This document shows positions 9,390-18,817 of a stretch of DNA of 64,000 bases, one piece after another. Where the stretch lies: positions 1 through 64,000 of the forward strand of contig JAHDES010000018.1 of assembly GCA_020628645.1 (NCBI GenBank), read 5' to 3'. Each line of letters opens with the position of its first letter. Position 1 is the stretch's first letter. The translations under genes and the position numbers were made by a program. Source of the stretch: Saprospiraceae bacterium (GTDB lineage: Bacteria > Bacteroidota > Bacteroidia > Chitinophagales > Saprospiraceae). The notes under the pieces were generated by a model, which was not told the origin of the DNA, searched no databases, and saw nothing but the letters and a program-made list of their open reading frames with translations.

Positions 9390-11639
9390 TTATTGAATCA
9401 GTAATTTTTGCGTTTGTATTTGATTATTGATTCTAATTTGAATAAAATAAATTCCTTTTGCAAATTGGTTGGTTGCTAATGGATAAGTGGTGTTTTGAGT
9501 TTGAAGATGGATCATTTTTTGCCCCATTTGATTATAAATAGTAATATCTACTAAATCAGAATTTGTGTTATTTAACTCAATGGTCACTTTATCACTAGCC
9601 GGATTTGGGTATACCTCAAATAAATCTTTCACCTCAAAAACAGAAGAAGTACTTACGGTATTTTCAGCGGGTAAATTAGTATCATAAGCCGTTAAGCCGC
9701 CCCGTTGATTACCGACCATCATTTCCAATAAATTATCATTATCTATATCTGCTAAGGCAATCTCAGAATTAAACCCATCGCGAATGCTTCCATAGTCTTT
9801 ATTTTCAACAGTTGGAAGGTCATTTAACTCAAACAATTCAAAAATATAGGATTGTATTTTACCACTTTCAGAACCCGTGATTAAAAGATCCTCATTTTGA
9901 TTTCTAATTATCGTGGGTGCACTATATCCTGTGGCATAACCTGGTCGGCGCGTATCTATTTCTCCAAAAAATGGATTATTATTTAAGGTGTCTGATTTGG
10001 CATAAAACAAAGGCTCGTTTGTTGTGCCATAATTTTCAAAATAGTTAATATTTCCATTTCGTTCTCCGATAATGAGATCGAGTTTGCCATCATTATTGAT
10101 GTCTGCTAGGCAAGGGCGACTGATTAATCCTACATCAATACCAAAATCAGCAGGCGTGACTGTAGCAAATGACATAGGATTACCTTCGCCTGCCACATTT
10201 TCCAAATAAAAAAGACTTCCCCATTGTTCGCCTACCATTAAATCTTCATCTCCATCATTATCTAAATCGCCAAAACAGGGCGAAAAACTATAATTATTAG
10301 CACCATATTGACTAAAATCTAACCAATCGTCATCTTCCAATTCAAATTCAGGATTCGTAGCTGTTCCAGTATTTAAAAAGAGGTATAAGCGTGGATCTTT
10401 TTCTCCAAATGGTTGATACGCGCCATCCGTTCCAACGATTAAATCATATAAACCATCTTGATTAACATCTGCAAATTCAGGACAAGAAGTAGTCCCCAAA
10501 TCAATCATTTTATTCACTAAAAAATTTCGTTGTTGCAATTGGAAGACAGGATATTCATTAGAATTGGTATTTTGATAATACCAGACATTTTGTTGATCTT
10601 CAGAAGTACCATTATTATTGGGAGCTGCGATCATATCTTTTAAGCCATCATTGTTTACATCCAAGGCAAAAGCAGCAGGAAAAACAGGAATATCTACAGA
10701 TGAATCATAAGAGGGGAAATTATTATCTTGTTCAATCATAAAGTCTCCCCCACAGCCTTCTTCATTGGTTAACATGGTCAAACTTGGAAATGAAATATCA
10801 CCTAAAATTAATTCTTTAGAATCATCATTATTCAAATCAATAGAAAGAATAGTCGAACCCGCATGTCGAAATGACGTATTAGATTCTTCATTTTGTACAT
10901 TTACAGCACAATCTCCTTGTGTTTCAGCTAATATGATTTCAGTAGTAAAACCACTTTCATAAAATCCGCCCCAACAATTTTGCTCATATCGAAAAATTAA
11001 GCTATCCAAACCAAAACCATTTTCAACTGAAAAATTGCGGAATAAGTCCACAGTTCCACCTGAAATTTCAAAGGTAATGATATCTAAATCTCCATCGCAA
11101 TCAAAATCATCAATAGCAGGAATATCAATATTTAATAAAGGTAGATTGGTCGGTAAGCCATTGGATGAACCGGGGAAGAAAATGACATCTTTAAAAAGCT
11201 CAAACGCTAAACGATTTGCGCTATCGAAATAGCCCGTATAAACGCCAATTCCAATTATACCAGGGCGCAAGGAATAACAAAATAAATCACCTATACCGTC
11301 TCCATTGTAGTCTTTTATACTAGCAAAATTTGTAATCGAATCAGGGAAATTGACCAAATATTCAGGAGCATATTGATAACTACTGGAAAAAGGGATTCCT
11401 TCATTGATAAATGTCATGGACACATTGCCAATTCGATCAAATACATACAAGTCTAATGTGCCATCATTATTGAGATCCACTTCAGAAAATTGTGGTGCAT
11501 TTAAGCCACCTACTAAAGGCATAGACAAAGGATTACCTTGAGCAGAAAACGCTATGTTTTTTCGGCTGACAGTTTGAGCATTTAGCATATTTATTATGCT
11601 AAAACAAATCAAAAAGAATAAAGAAATAATATGCTTCAT
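9390..11639 (-). CDS. FG-GAP/VCBS repeat protein with T9SS sorting domain
   Basis: A 749-residue secreted protein. Residues 1-21 are a signal peptide. The body is a run of beta-propeller-type FG-GAP/VCBS repeats, visible as calcium-binding-like motifs such as DLNNDGTLD, DYNGDGIGD, DFDCDGDLD, DVNNDGLKD, DLDNDGDED and DINNDGKLD. The last 75 residues are a type A T9SS C-terminal domain: YPNPASDKV, a central IYNQMGQKM strand and the terminal GIYFIQI...QKLLIQ. It should be exported by Sec, carried across the outer membrane by T9SS and attached to the cell surface or released. Such repeats typically bind ligands or carbohydrates; no catalytic domain is visible. Confidence 0.9.
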   Translation of the reverse strand: MKHIISLFFLICFSIINMLNAQTVSRKNIAFSAQGNPLSMPLVGGLNAPQFSEVDLNNDGTLDLYVFDRIGNVSMTFINEGIPFSSSYQYAPEYLVNFPDSITNFASIKDYNGDGIGDLFCYSLRPGIIGIGVYTGYFDSANRLAFELFKDVIFFPGSSNGLPTNLPLLNIDIPAIDDFDCDGDLDIITFEISGGTVDLFRNFSVENGFGLDSLIFRYEQNCWGGFYESGFTTEIILAETQGDCAVNVQNEESNTSFRHAGSTILSIDLNNDDSKELILGDISFPSLTMLTNEEGCGGDFMIEQDNNFPSYDSSVDIPVFPAAFALDVNNDGLKDMIAAPNNNGTSEDQQNVWYYQNTNSNEYPVFQLQQRNFLVNKMIDLGTTSCPEFADVNQDGLYDLIVGTDGAYQPFGEKDPRLYLFLNTGTATNPEFELEDDDWLDFSQYGANNYSFSPCFGDLDNDGDEDLMVGEQWGSLFYLENVAGEGNPMSFATVTPADFGIDVGLISRPCLADINNDGKLDLIIGERNGNINYFENYGTTNEPLFYAKSDTLNNNPFFGEIDTRRPGYATGYSAPTIIRNQNEDLLITGSESGKIQSYIFELFELNDLPTVENKDYGSIRDGFNSEIALADIDNDNLLEMMVGNQRGGLTAYDTNLPAENTVSTSSVFEVKDLFEVYPNPASDKVTIELNNTNSDLVDITIYNQMGQKMIHLQTQNTTYPLATNQFAKGIYFIQIRINNQIQTQKLLIQ

Positions 11640-11776
11640 AAATTAATACAATTAGATGTTAGAGCGAATTTATACTCAATTATCATACGAAAGTACACAA
11701 AATGTAGAATCGAAATTGGTGGTTTACAAATAAATTTGTTTATTTATATCTTATACCAAAATTATAAAAAAACACA

Positions 11777-13921
11777 ATGAGAAACCGTATCTGCCTATTT
11801 TTAGCTCTCTTTTGTTGGATGGCATACACTTTATCTGCGCAAACGGAGCAAACACTTCCTCCTAATGCAACTTCTAGTAACCAACCTTCAATAGATGAAG
11901 TCACTTTACTTAATGATTTGGATGAAGATAGTTTACAAATTTCTCAGCAAATAGAACTTCCTACACCTCCTGCCAAGGTAAATCTATCAGGATTTGATCT
12001 TTCTATGACGGACGAAGGACTTGTATTTTCTTCGCCTCAATCAAATGGACAAACAAACATTTCTATCAATGGAGAAGAGGTAGAATTAAATTTTCGAGAT
12101 GGGAAAGCACTTCATCCATTAGATACGGACTATAAAGGACAGCTAATATTTATTAATAATCCCGCTGATCAGAATTCTCAAATACAATTATACCACCTTA
12201 GTAAACGACAAGGAGATGGGCATCGTTTGCGATCTATTCCATTATGGATGTCCTTAATTCCTCCCTTAATAGCTATTTTTCTTGCTTTAGTTTTTAAAGA
12301 AGTAATATTATCTCTTTTTGTGGGAATTTGGTCGGGTGCGTTTATAGCTGGAGGATTACGATTAGATTCGTTTTATTACTTTTTTGATAGTATTTATAGC
12401 GTTGTTGCAAAATATATTAAAGCTGCACTTTATGATGAAAGCCACATTTCTATTATTGTGTTTTCTTTGTTAATTGGTGGGATGGTTGCGATTATCTCTC
12501 GAAATGGCGGAATGGGAGGAGTTGTACAATCCTTGTCAAAATATGCTCGTTCACCTCGCTCTACCCAATTTATTACCTGGTTATTGGGAGTGGCTATTTT
12601 CTTTGATGATTATGCCAATACGTTAATTGTAGGAAATACGATGCGTTCGGTAACTGATAAATTTAAAATTTCAAGAGAAAAACTAGCCTATATAGTTGAT
12701 AGTACGGCTGCACCTGTTTCTGCAATTGCATTTATAACTACGTGGATTGGAGCAGAGTTAAGTTATATTGGAGATGCAGTGGGAACACTAGAAGGATTTG
12801 ATACTGGATTAACGCCTTATTCTATATTTATAAGTTCCTTGAAGTATTCTTTTTATCCCATTTTGACTTTGATTTTTATTTTAATTCTCATTTATACCAG
12901 AAGAGATTACGGTGCTATGCTAAAAGCAGAAAATCGAGCTAGAAGAACGGGGCAAGTTTCACCAGCAGCCACTTCAGATGAAGATGAACCTAATATGGAA
13001 GACCTTACACCTGTAAAAGGCGCGCCTTTAAAATGGTATAATGCAGCATTACCTGTTTTGATGGTTATTTTTGTAACCCTTTTTGGTTTAATTGATACAG
13101 GAATGGAAAGTTTATACAATGAAATTGGTATGAATGGCAAATTTTCTTGGGGCACAGTTTGGGGACAAATGGGGAGTTTGTTTCCTCAAGATAATCCTTC
13201 TTTTTTCATGAAAATGGGGAAACTCATCGGTAGTTCTGATTCTTATGTAGCATTGATTTGGGCCTCTTTTGCAGGAGTGGCTTTAGCAGTAATTATGACC
13301 TTAGCAGGTCGCATCATGAAATTACATGATACAATGCACACAATGGTAACAGGTTTTAAAACGATGCTTCCAGCTTTAGTAATATTAACATTAGCATGGT
13401 CCCTAGCTTCTACCACTGATGAATTACATACAGCAGATTTTCTAACGCAAGCCTTGCAAGACAGTGTAAGCCCTTATTTGATGCCTGTGATTATTTTCAT
13501 TTTGGCAGCATTTATTGCCTTTTCTACAGGTTCAAGTTGGAGTACGATGGCTATTTTGTATCCAATTGCTATACCTACTACCTGGGCAATATGTATCGCC
13601 CAAGGCGTAGATCCTGATGTAGCCATGGAAATTTTATTAAACGTAATAGCAGTTGTATTAGCGGCTTCCGTTGTAGGCGATCATTGTTCTCCTATTTCAG
13701 ATACCACGATTTTGAGTTCTTTAGCGTCTGATTGTAATCATATTGATCACGTTCGTACGCAATTGCCTTATGCACTTACTGTTGGAACGGTGAGTCTAAT
13801 TGCTGCGGGTGTTTCTACCTTATTAGGAGGTGGATGGTTCATCTGTTTTGTAATACTAATCATAAGTGTAGTTATTTTAACAACTGTAGTTTTACGAGTA
13901 GGTAAAGTAGTGGAAGATTAG
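11777..13921 (+). CDS. NhaC-family Na+/H+ antiporter with exported N-terminal domain
   Basis: A 714-residue secondary transporter of the NhaC/COG1757 type, expected to exchange Na+ for H+ across the inner membrane or to act as an organic-acid antiporter. Multiple hydrophobic segments run from about residue 155 to the end, with family motifs FFDDYANTLIVGN (about 276-288), a Ser-Thr-rich STGSSWSTMA segment and GDHCSPISDTT (about 638-648). Unusually, residues 1-21 look like a cleavable signal peptide (ending LSAQ), followed by about 130 residues that are Pro/Asn/Asp-rich then beta-like. That soluble extension should sit in the periplasm. The stop overlaps by four bases the stop of the small minus-strand gene. 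Confidence 0.88.
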   Translation: MRNRICLFLALFCWMAYTLSAQTEQTLPPNATSSNQPSIDEVTLLNDLDEDSLQISQQIELPTPPAKVNLSGFDLSMTDEGLVFSSPQSNGQTNISINGEEVELNFRDGKALHPLDTDYKGQLIFINNPADQNSQIQLYHLSKRQGDGHRLRSIPLWMSLIPPLIAIFLALVFKEVILSLFVGIWSGAFIAGGLRLDSFYYFFDSIYSVVAKYIKAALYDESHISIIVFSLLIGGMVAIISRNGGMGGVVQSLSKYARSPRSTQFITWLLGVAIFFDDYANTLIVGNTMRSVTDKFKISREKLAYIVDSTAAPVSAIAFITTWIGAELSYIGDAVGTLEGFDTGLTPYSIFISSLKYSFYPILTLIFILILIYTRRDYGAMLKAENRARRTGQVSPAATSDEDEPNMEDLTPVKGAPLKWYNAALPVLMVIFVTLFGLIDTGMESLYNEIGMNGKFSWGTVWGQMGSLFPQDNPSFFMKMGKLIGSSDSYVALIWASFAGVALAVIMTLAGRIMKLHDTMHTMVTGFKTMLPALVILTLAWSLASTTDELHTADFLTQALQDSVSPYLMPVIIFILAAFIAFSTGSSWSTMAILYPIAIPTTWAICIAQGVDPDVAMEILLNVIAVVLAASVVGDHCSPISDTTILSSLASDCNHIDHVRTQLPYALTVGTVSLIAAGVSTLLGGGWFICFVILIISVVILTTVVLRVGKVVED

Positions 13922-14223
13922 GAGTCTTTGTAGGATTTAGAGGAAGAATCTAATCCATTTTCTTTGATGTGATCTTCTATTTCTGCGATAAGATCGAGCA
14001 ATCGCTCAGCACATTTATTTCTTTTGATGGATAATTCATTATCATCAATAGTACCTTTAAGGTGCATACGTTCTTGATTATGAATATCCATTGAAATAAT
14101 CACTGATTCTTTCAAAAAAGTACGGTTTTTAGTTCTGTAAACGAGTGCTACAGTTCTGATAGCTGCTTCAGGAAGTTTTCCTTTCGCCATGAGATCAATA
14201 ATGTCATTTGAGTTATCAAACAT
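13918..14223 (-). CDS. small protein resembling effector-associated domain 11 (EAD11)
   Basis: A 101-residue, soluble, all-alpha-looking protein. Its pattern matches what I know of EAD11, an adaptor domain described in bacterial conflict systems: an N-terminal helix with LMAKGKLPEAA (residues 11-21), a middle helix with basic and hydroxylated residues, then GTIDDNELSIKRNK followed by a Leu-rich helix ERLLDLIAEIEDHI. In known systems EADs couple effectors to sensors by homotypic association. Here it stands alone: the neighbours are an antiporter (convergent, four-base stop overlap) and a 477-base empty stretch. The assignment rests on motif resemblance only and is moderate; an unrelated small helical protein remains possible. 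Confidence 0.55.
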   Translation of the reverse strand: MFDNSNDIIDLMAKGKLPEAAIRTVALVYRTKNRTFLKESVIISMDIHNQERMHLKGTIDDNELSIKRNKCAERLLDLIAEIEDHIKENGLDSSSKSYKDS

Positions 14224-14700
14224 TTGTGTAATGCGTGTGTATGATAACTACTAAGCTTGTCACTATAAAAAAGTCGGTTTTAATGGAGCACCCCTAAATG
14301 AAAAGTTTTTTGGTTAAAAAATTGGTACTCCTAGTCTGCATAGTAATTTAACTTAATAGCATTCAATGGATTATAAGTTCGTTTTACTATCTATAACTTT
14401 CGTATAAAATATATTGAAAAGTTAGATTTATTCCTGATATAAAGATGTATTTACAAAGTTAAGACAAAAAAATAACATATGAAATTATAATCATATAAAA
14501 AAAATGATAATATTACAATATATTTGTATTTTACTCTTGCTAAAGAAAGATATATCATCATTGTTTGTTGTTTTTTAGCAAATAAATGACTCAATAATTT
14601 TGAAAATCATATGAATCAACATTATTTTGGTCATATATTTCGTTATGTAAGCAACTTAATTAATTAGTTGGTAGTACTAATTAGATAAAATTTCTTTTTT
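14224..14700. other. AT-rich intergenic stretch without a gene
   Basis: This 477-base gap separates a minus-strand gene start from a plus-strand gene start. It is very AT-rich. I see a TATATTTG box at 14519-14526 that fits the -7 consensus, but it is 175 bases from the next ATG. No ORF, strong hairpin or repeat shared with the other intergenic elements was found. Confidence 0.5.
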
Positions 14701-15102
14701 ATGTATAAATACATCACTTATTTATTCTTCTTTTGCTTGATTGGCTTTAATGCTTGCACAGGGGGAGATGCTAAAGCTGAAGCAATTAAAGCAGAAGACG
14801 TACTTCCTGGAGAATGGACTTTATACCAAGGACTACGAAATGGTAAAGTAGCTTCTACTTTAGAAGGAGCGTACTTTATTTTTGGTCAGGATAATACACT
14901 GAAAACAAACCTCCAAGGAGAAGAAGCGTCTATCCCATATGAGTTATCGTCTAATATGATTACCACAAAAGGAGGAGGGCCGATGCAAGCAGAATATGCA
15001 ATTACTTATCTTACAACAGATTCCTTAGAAATGACAACCAAACTAATGGGGCATGATTTTGTTCTTAAATTAGTGAAAGGTACACCATCTAAAGAAATGT
15101 AG
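14701..15102 (+). CDS. small lipocalin-like lipoprotein
   Basis: A 133-residue lipoprotein: basic-aromatic N-terminus, hydrophobic core and lipobox FNAC (Cys19). The mature part begins with a short Ala/Lys/Glu linker, then a WTLYQ strand and several alternating beta segments ending DFVLKLVKG, a layout seen in Bacteroidota lipocalin-like lipoproteins that measure 'effect of treatment' type beta-barrels. The specific ligand cannot be inferred. It is followed closely by a hairpin terminator, and the next gene starts 100 bases later, so it is probably monocistronic. Confidence 0.7.
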   Translation: MYKYITYLFFFCLIGFNACTGGDAKAEAIKAEDVLPGEWTLYQGLRNGKVASTLEGAYFIFGQDNTLKTNLQGEEASIPYELSSNMITTKGGGPMQAEYAITYLTTDSLEMTTKLMGHDFVLKLVKGTPSKEM

Positions 15103-15104
15103 AA

Positions 15105-15124
15105 GCGTCAGAAAACTGACTTTT
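15105..15124 (+). terminator. rho-independent terminator
   Basis: GTCAG-AAAA-CTGAC (15107-15120) is followed by TTTTCTTGCTTTT, three bases after the stop of the small lipoprotein gene. Confidence 0.7.
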
Positions 15125-15204
15125 CTTGCTTTTCCACTTCTTTATTTGTGGGAAAGGAAGTATTTTTATTCATTGGTATTCACAATGAATAATCTCACTA
15201 TCTT

Positions 15205-16644
15205 ATGCGAATCTTTCTTTTTTTCATCGCTTTTGTTTTTCACTTTTCGGCACTTGCCATTGATGCAAGTATTTCTTTTGCTACCTTCAAAAGTCCCACT
15301 CAAAATTATGTAGAAGTCTACTTTACCATTTTTGGAAAAACCATTGAGTTTGAAAAAGTAGATAGCTCTAATTATCAAGCAAAAGTGGAAATTATACTCC
15401 TTTTTAAGCAAGAAGATAAGATTGTACAATACGATAAATTCGCATTAAATAGTCCATTAACAACCCAAGAACTCAATTTTTTAGACTTAAAACGTTATTC
15501 ATTAGAGAATGGTACGTATGATTTAGAAGTGGAATTAATAGACTTGGTAGATACAACCAATGTTAATCAATATACCACTACTTTAGTCGTAGATTTTGAT
15601 GATTCTCGCCTTTTACAATCTGATATACAACTTTTATCTACTGTTCGTAATGCGCAAGACGGAGATACTTTTGTGAAAAATGGATTCTATTTTGAAACCT
15701 TGCCCCATAATTTTTACCATAAAAATACACCTACCCTTATTTGCTACAACGAAATTTATAATACCACAAAACATCTAAAAGAAGATTTTTTAGTTAGCTA
15801 TTTAATTGAAAAAATGAGTGGTACGGGCGAAGCTAAAACCAGTATGATTCGTCATAAACGACATAGCCCTGAACCTATAAATGCAATGCTTAATCAAATA
15901 GATATTAGTACACTTGAAAGTGGAAATTATCGCTTGAAAATAGAAGTTCGCGATCGAAATAAAAAATTGCTTTCTCAAAAAACAACCCTTTTTCAGCGTT
16001 CCAATCCTTACTTAGACAAAGCACCTAGTGAAATGGATGATTATGATGTTAATACAACTTTTGCCGCAAAATTAACTACGGATGATCTGCGCTATAGCTT
16101 AAAAGCAATTACACCCATTTGTAGTGATGTGGAGCGATTGAATTATGCCATTCAATCTAAAGATCCTAAACGACAGAGAAATTATTTAGTTGATTTTTGG
16201 AGAAGGCAAAATCCCAATGAACCAGAAAAAATTTATGAAGAATACATGAAGGTGGTGCGAATGGTGGATGAAAAATTTAAATCTGGATTTGGATTTGGCT
16301 TTGAAACGGATCGAGGGCGTATCTACTTAAAATATGGTCAACCCAATGACTTTATAAAAGTAGAAGATGAACCCGATGCTCCACCTTACGAGATTTGGGT
16401 GTATTATGATCTACCTCAACTTCGACAGACGAATGTGAAATTTATCTTTTATAATCCATCGCTTGCGGCAGGAGATTTTGAATTATTACATTCCAATGCA
16501 CGAGGAGAATTGAACAATCCCCAATGGCAGTTAAAGCTTTATTCTGATTCTCCTACTGACATTGAGGGACGAAATTATCGAGAGGCGACCTCCTTAATGC
16601 CTGGCATCAATCGTCGTGCGGCAGAATATTGGGAGAGCCTTTAA
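15205..16644 (+). CDS. GWxTD domain-type protein
   Basis: A 479-residue exported protein; residues 1-18 are a signal peptide. The N-terminal half has beta-sandwich-like segments with alternating hydrophobics. The C-terminal part matches the GWxTD domain of Bacteroidota and related phyla: FWRRQNPNEPEK (about 331-342), then GFGFETDRGRIYLKYGQPND, then YEIWVYYDL and a FIFYNPS strand followed by GDFELLHSNARGELNNPQW. The name-giving tryptophan is replaced, so the motif reads GFETD instead of GWxTD. The domain has no settled biochemical role. It lies directly upstream of a T9SS cargo gene in the same direction (48 bases to the next ATG), so co-transcription is plausible. Confidence 0.8.
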   Translation: MRIFLFFIAFVFHFSALAIDASISFATFKSPTQNYVEVYFTIFGKTIEFEKVDSSNYQAKVEIILLFKQEDKIVQYDKFALNSPLTTQELNFLDLKRYSLENGTYDLEVELIDLVDTTNVNQYTTTLVVDFDDSRLLQSDIQLLSTVRNAQDGDTFVKNGFYFETLPHNFYHKNTPTLICYNEIYNTTKHLKEDFLVSYLIEKMSGTGEAKTSMIRHKRHSPEPINAMLNQIDISTLESGNYRLKIEVRDRNKKLLSQKTTLFQRSNPYLDKAPSEMDDYDVNTTFAAKLTTDDLRYSLKAITPICSDVERLNYAIQSKDPKRQRNYLVDFWRRQNPNEPEKIYEEYMKVVRMVDEKFKSGFGFGFETDRGRIYLKYGQPNDFIKVEDEPDAPPYEIWVYYDLPQLRQTNVKFIFYNPSLAAGDFELLHSNARGELNNPQWQLKLYSDSPTDIEGRNYREATSLMPGINRRAAEYWESL

Positions 16645-16692
16645 TTTGATAGCTTTTTGTGCTTCCTCTTAAAATATGTAAAGAATATAACT

Positions 16693-18078
16693 ATGAAATC
16701 ATATCCCTACCTTTTCATTTTCCTATCGATTTGTACATTTTCCTTTTCAATACAAGGACAAGACTATTGGAGTTTTAACCAAGAAGTAGGAGGTATTTTG
16801 AATTCTAGTGCATATAAAATGAAACAAACAGAAGATAGAGGAAGTCTTGCCGTAGGAAAACATAATAGTCGTTTTTTTATTAGAAAATTTAGTCAACAAG
16901 GTGATGTCGAATGGCTTTATGAGGACGATTTATCTGATCCTTTAGAAGCAGGCGATGAAATAGCAAATGACCTTACGCAATTAGGACAACATTATTTTGT
17001 AAGCTTAAATTTAAATTGGCAGGATTCTTTGAAATCAACCATCCTAAAATTTGATTTAGATGGAAATATAATTCAATCTTACGACTACATTGGCGAAAAT
17101 ATTTCTTTTATCAAAACTACCTTTGATCAAGAATTGATGTTCCTCTTACGTGATCCTAGCTCAAAACAAGGGCGTTTACTAAAAATGGACCAAGATTTTG
17201 TTGTTTCTTGGGAAAAGACAATTGGTACTTTGGAAGGAGCGTATTTTCAAAATTCCTCTTTTTTATTTAATGAGAAAGGTAATCTAGTTTTTTGTCATTA
17301 TGAAAGTTCAAATCGAATAATTTTCAGAGAGATTGCAATGGTAAATGGTGATGAGCTTCAAAAAAAAGAACTTGATTTGATCCATGAACCTTGTTTCAAA
17401 AAATTATATCTTGATCAAATCGACAAATTTAAGTATGTTTTAGGATTTGATTTTTGTTTTCAAGAGGAGCGTCCTTTTCTTTTATTTTTAGATAATAATT
17501 TTAATTCTACTTCACAATTTTTCGCTCCAAATCATGATGAGGCGTTATTGGATATTACAGCATTAAACGTCATTAATAAAAAAATCTATATTTCTTATAA
17601 TTATTCAAAATATCTCATCTTAGATGAGTTTGGTGAAGTGATTCGAAAGAGTGACTTAGCTTATATCAACAATGACTCAATGTTCTTTGGTATTACTGCT
17701 TTAAATTTTGAACAGGCTGATGATAATACTATTTTATTAGCTGGAATGGGATTTGGAGGAATAAAGACCTCCATTTTTTGTGCTCGTATGAATGAAAATT
17801 TGACTATGGGAAATACTACAGCACTTAACACTTTTTTTCCTCAAGAAAGCATCAATATATTTCCTAATCCAACTTCTGATTATCTAAATATTGATTTGAC
17901 AAATGATCAACTAGATCAACAAGTAGTTTTTGAACTATTAGATTATACAGGAAAAACAATACAGTACATTCCTCAAAACAAAATAAAAATTGACGTGAGT
18001 TGGCTTCCCTCTAATCTTTACTATTTAAAAATTATTTCACCTAATAAGTATATCATCCTTCCATTTCTAAAACTATAA
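16693..18078 (+). CDS. T9SS-sorted secreted protein of unknown function
   Basis: A 461-residue secreted protein. The open frame begins at 16657, but the ATG at 16693 leads straight into a signal peptide (residues 1-22, ending IQGQ), so it is preferred. The body alternates short beta strands and resembles the propeller-like 'delta-60 repeat' proteins common among T9SS cargo, though I cannot name a domain with certainty. The C-terminus (from about residue 385) is a type A sorting domain: IFPNPTSDYLNI, a FELLDYTGKTI strand and LPSNLYYLKI near the end. It should be exported through Sec and T9SS. The GWxTD-type gene is 48 bases upstream. Confidence 0.82.
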   Translation: MKSYPYLFIFLSICTFSFSIQGQDYWSFNQEVGGILNSSAYKMKQTEDRGSLAVGKHNSRFFIRKFSQQGDVEWLYEDDLSDPLEAGDEIANDLTQLGQHYFVSLNLNWQDSLKSTILKFDLDGNIIQSYDYIGENISFIKTTFDQELMFLLRDPSSKQGRLLKMDQDFVVSWEKTIGTLEGAYFQNSSFLFNEKGNLVFCHYESSNRIIFREIAMVNGDELQKKELDLIHEPCFKKLYLDQIDKFKYVLGFDFCFQEERPFLLFLDNNFNSTSQFFAPNHDEALLDITALNVINKKIYISYNYSKYLILDEFGEVIRKSDLAYINNDSMFFGITALNFEQADDNTILLAGMGFGGIKTSIFCARMNENLTMGNTTALNTFFPQESINIFPNPTSDYLNIDLTNDQLDQQVVFELLDYTGKTIQYIPQNKIKIDVSWLPSNLYYLKIISPNKYIILPFLKL

Positions 18079-18146
18079 TAAGCTTTCAACATTTTCATCT
18101 AATTCTTTATCAAGATTCTCATTGTACACCCGATGAAGTCTTCTTT

Positions 18147-18178
18147 TTTGATGAGTTTTTCCTAACTTTATACTTTTC
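18147..18178 (+). promoter_or_regulatory. putative promoter of the ECF sigma operon
   Basis: TTTG at 18147-18150, a 20-base spacer, and TACTTTTC at 18171-18178. Spacing and -33 box fit the Bacteroidota promoter; the -7 box has C in place of the final G. The sigma gene ATG is 58 bases downstream. Confidence 0.45.
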
Positions 18179-18235
18179 CAAGATTGGAATAAGGCACGCG
18201 GAGAAAATTTATTCGTGCCCAATTACTAAGTATCA

Positions 18236-18817
18236 ATGCTTTCATTTTTCAAGAAAAAAGAACCAATTTATTCAGATGCTGAATTAGTAGAGCGGTATAA
18301 AAATACGGCTGACTTACAGTATTTGGGTGTGCTTTTTGATCGGTATATCGAATTGGCGTATGGTACTTGTTTGAAATATTTGAAAGAACGGGAACAAGCG
18401 GAGGATGCAGTGATGGAAGTTTTTGAATTACTCACGAAGAAAGTGTTGCAACATAAAATTGAAAATTTTCGTCCTTGGTTATACGTTTTTGTAAAGAATC
18501 ATTGCCTCCAAAAAATACGTAAAGAAAAAAAATCGCCTTTACGTAAAATTTCTGAGCAGGAATTTATGCAATCTGCTGAAAAAATGCATCCTGAAGATGA
18601 AGGGCTAGATTTTCTTAAAGAAAAAGAAGCTTTTCTGGTAGATTGTCTTGAAAAACTATCGGATGAACAAAAAGAGTGTATTCAATTGTTTTATTATCAG
18701 GGCTATTCCTACAAAGAAATTGCGGAACAAAAAAAATTGGCTGTCGGTAAAATTCGTTCCTACATTCAAAATGGACGAAGAAACCTAAAACTTTGCATTG
18801 AAAAGAAAAATGGATAA
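18236..18817 (+). CDS. ECF-type RNA polymerase sigma factor
   Basis: A 193-residue sigma-70 family protein with only regions 2 and 4. Region 2 spans about residues 25-95 (EQAEDAVMEVFELLTKK, then FRPWLYVFVKNHCLQKIRK). Region 4 spans about 135-190, with SDEQKECIQLFYYQGYS and the helix-turn-helix SYKEIAEQKKLAVGKIRSYI. It should direct core polymerase to a small regulon, probably envelope-related. The gene overlaps the next by eight bases (ATGGATAA), so the two are translationally coupled; the downstream membrane protein is the likely anti-sigma factor. An ABC transporter follows in the same direction. Confidence 0.92.
   Translation: MLSFFKKKEPIYSDAELVERYKNTADLQYLGVLFDRYIELAYGTCLKYLKEREQAEDAVMEVFELLTKKVLQHKIENFRPWLYVFVKNHCLQKIRKEKKSPLRKISEQEFMQSAEKMHPEDEGLDFLKEKEAFLVDCLEKLSDEQKECIQLFYYQGYSYKEIAEQKKLAVGKIRSYIQNGRRNLKLCIEKKNG

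Noticed and set aside
14519-14526. TATATTTG as the promoter of the small lipoprotein gene
   Set aside because: It fits the consensus but is 175 bases away, and such AT-rich text yields matches by chance.
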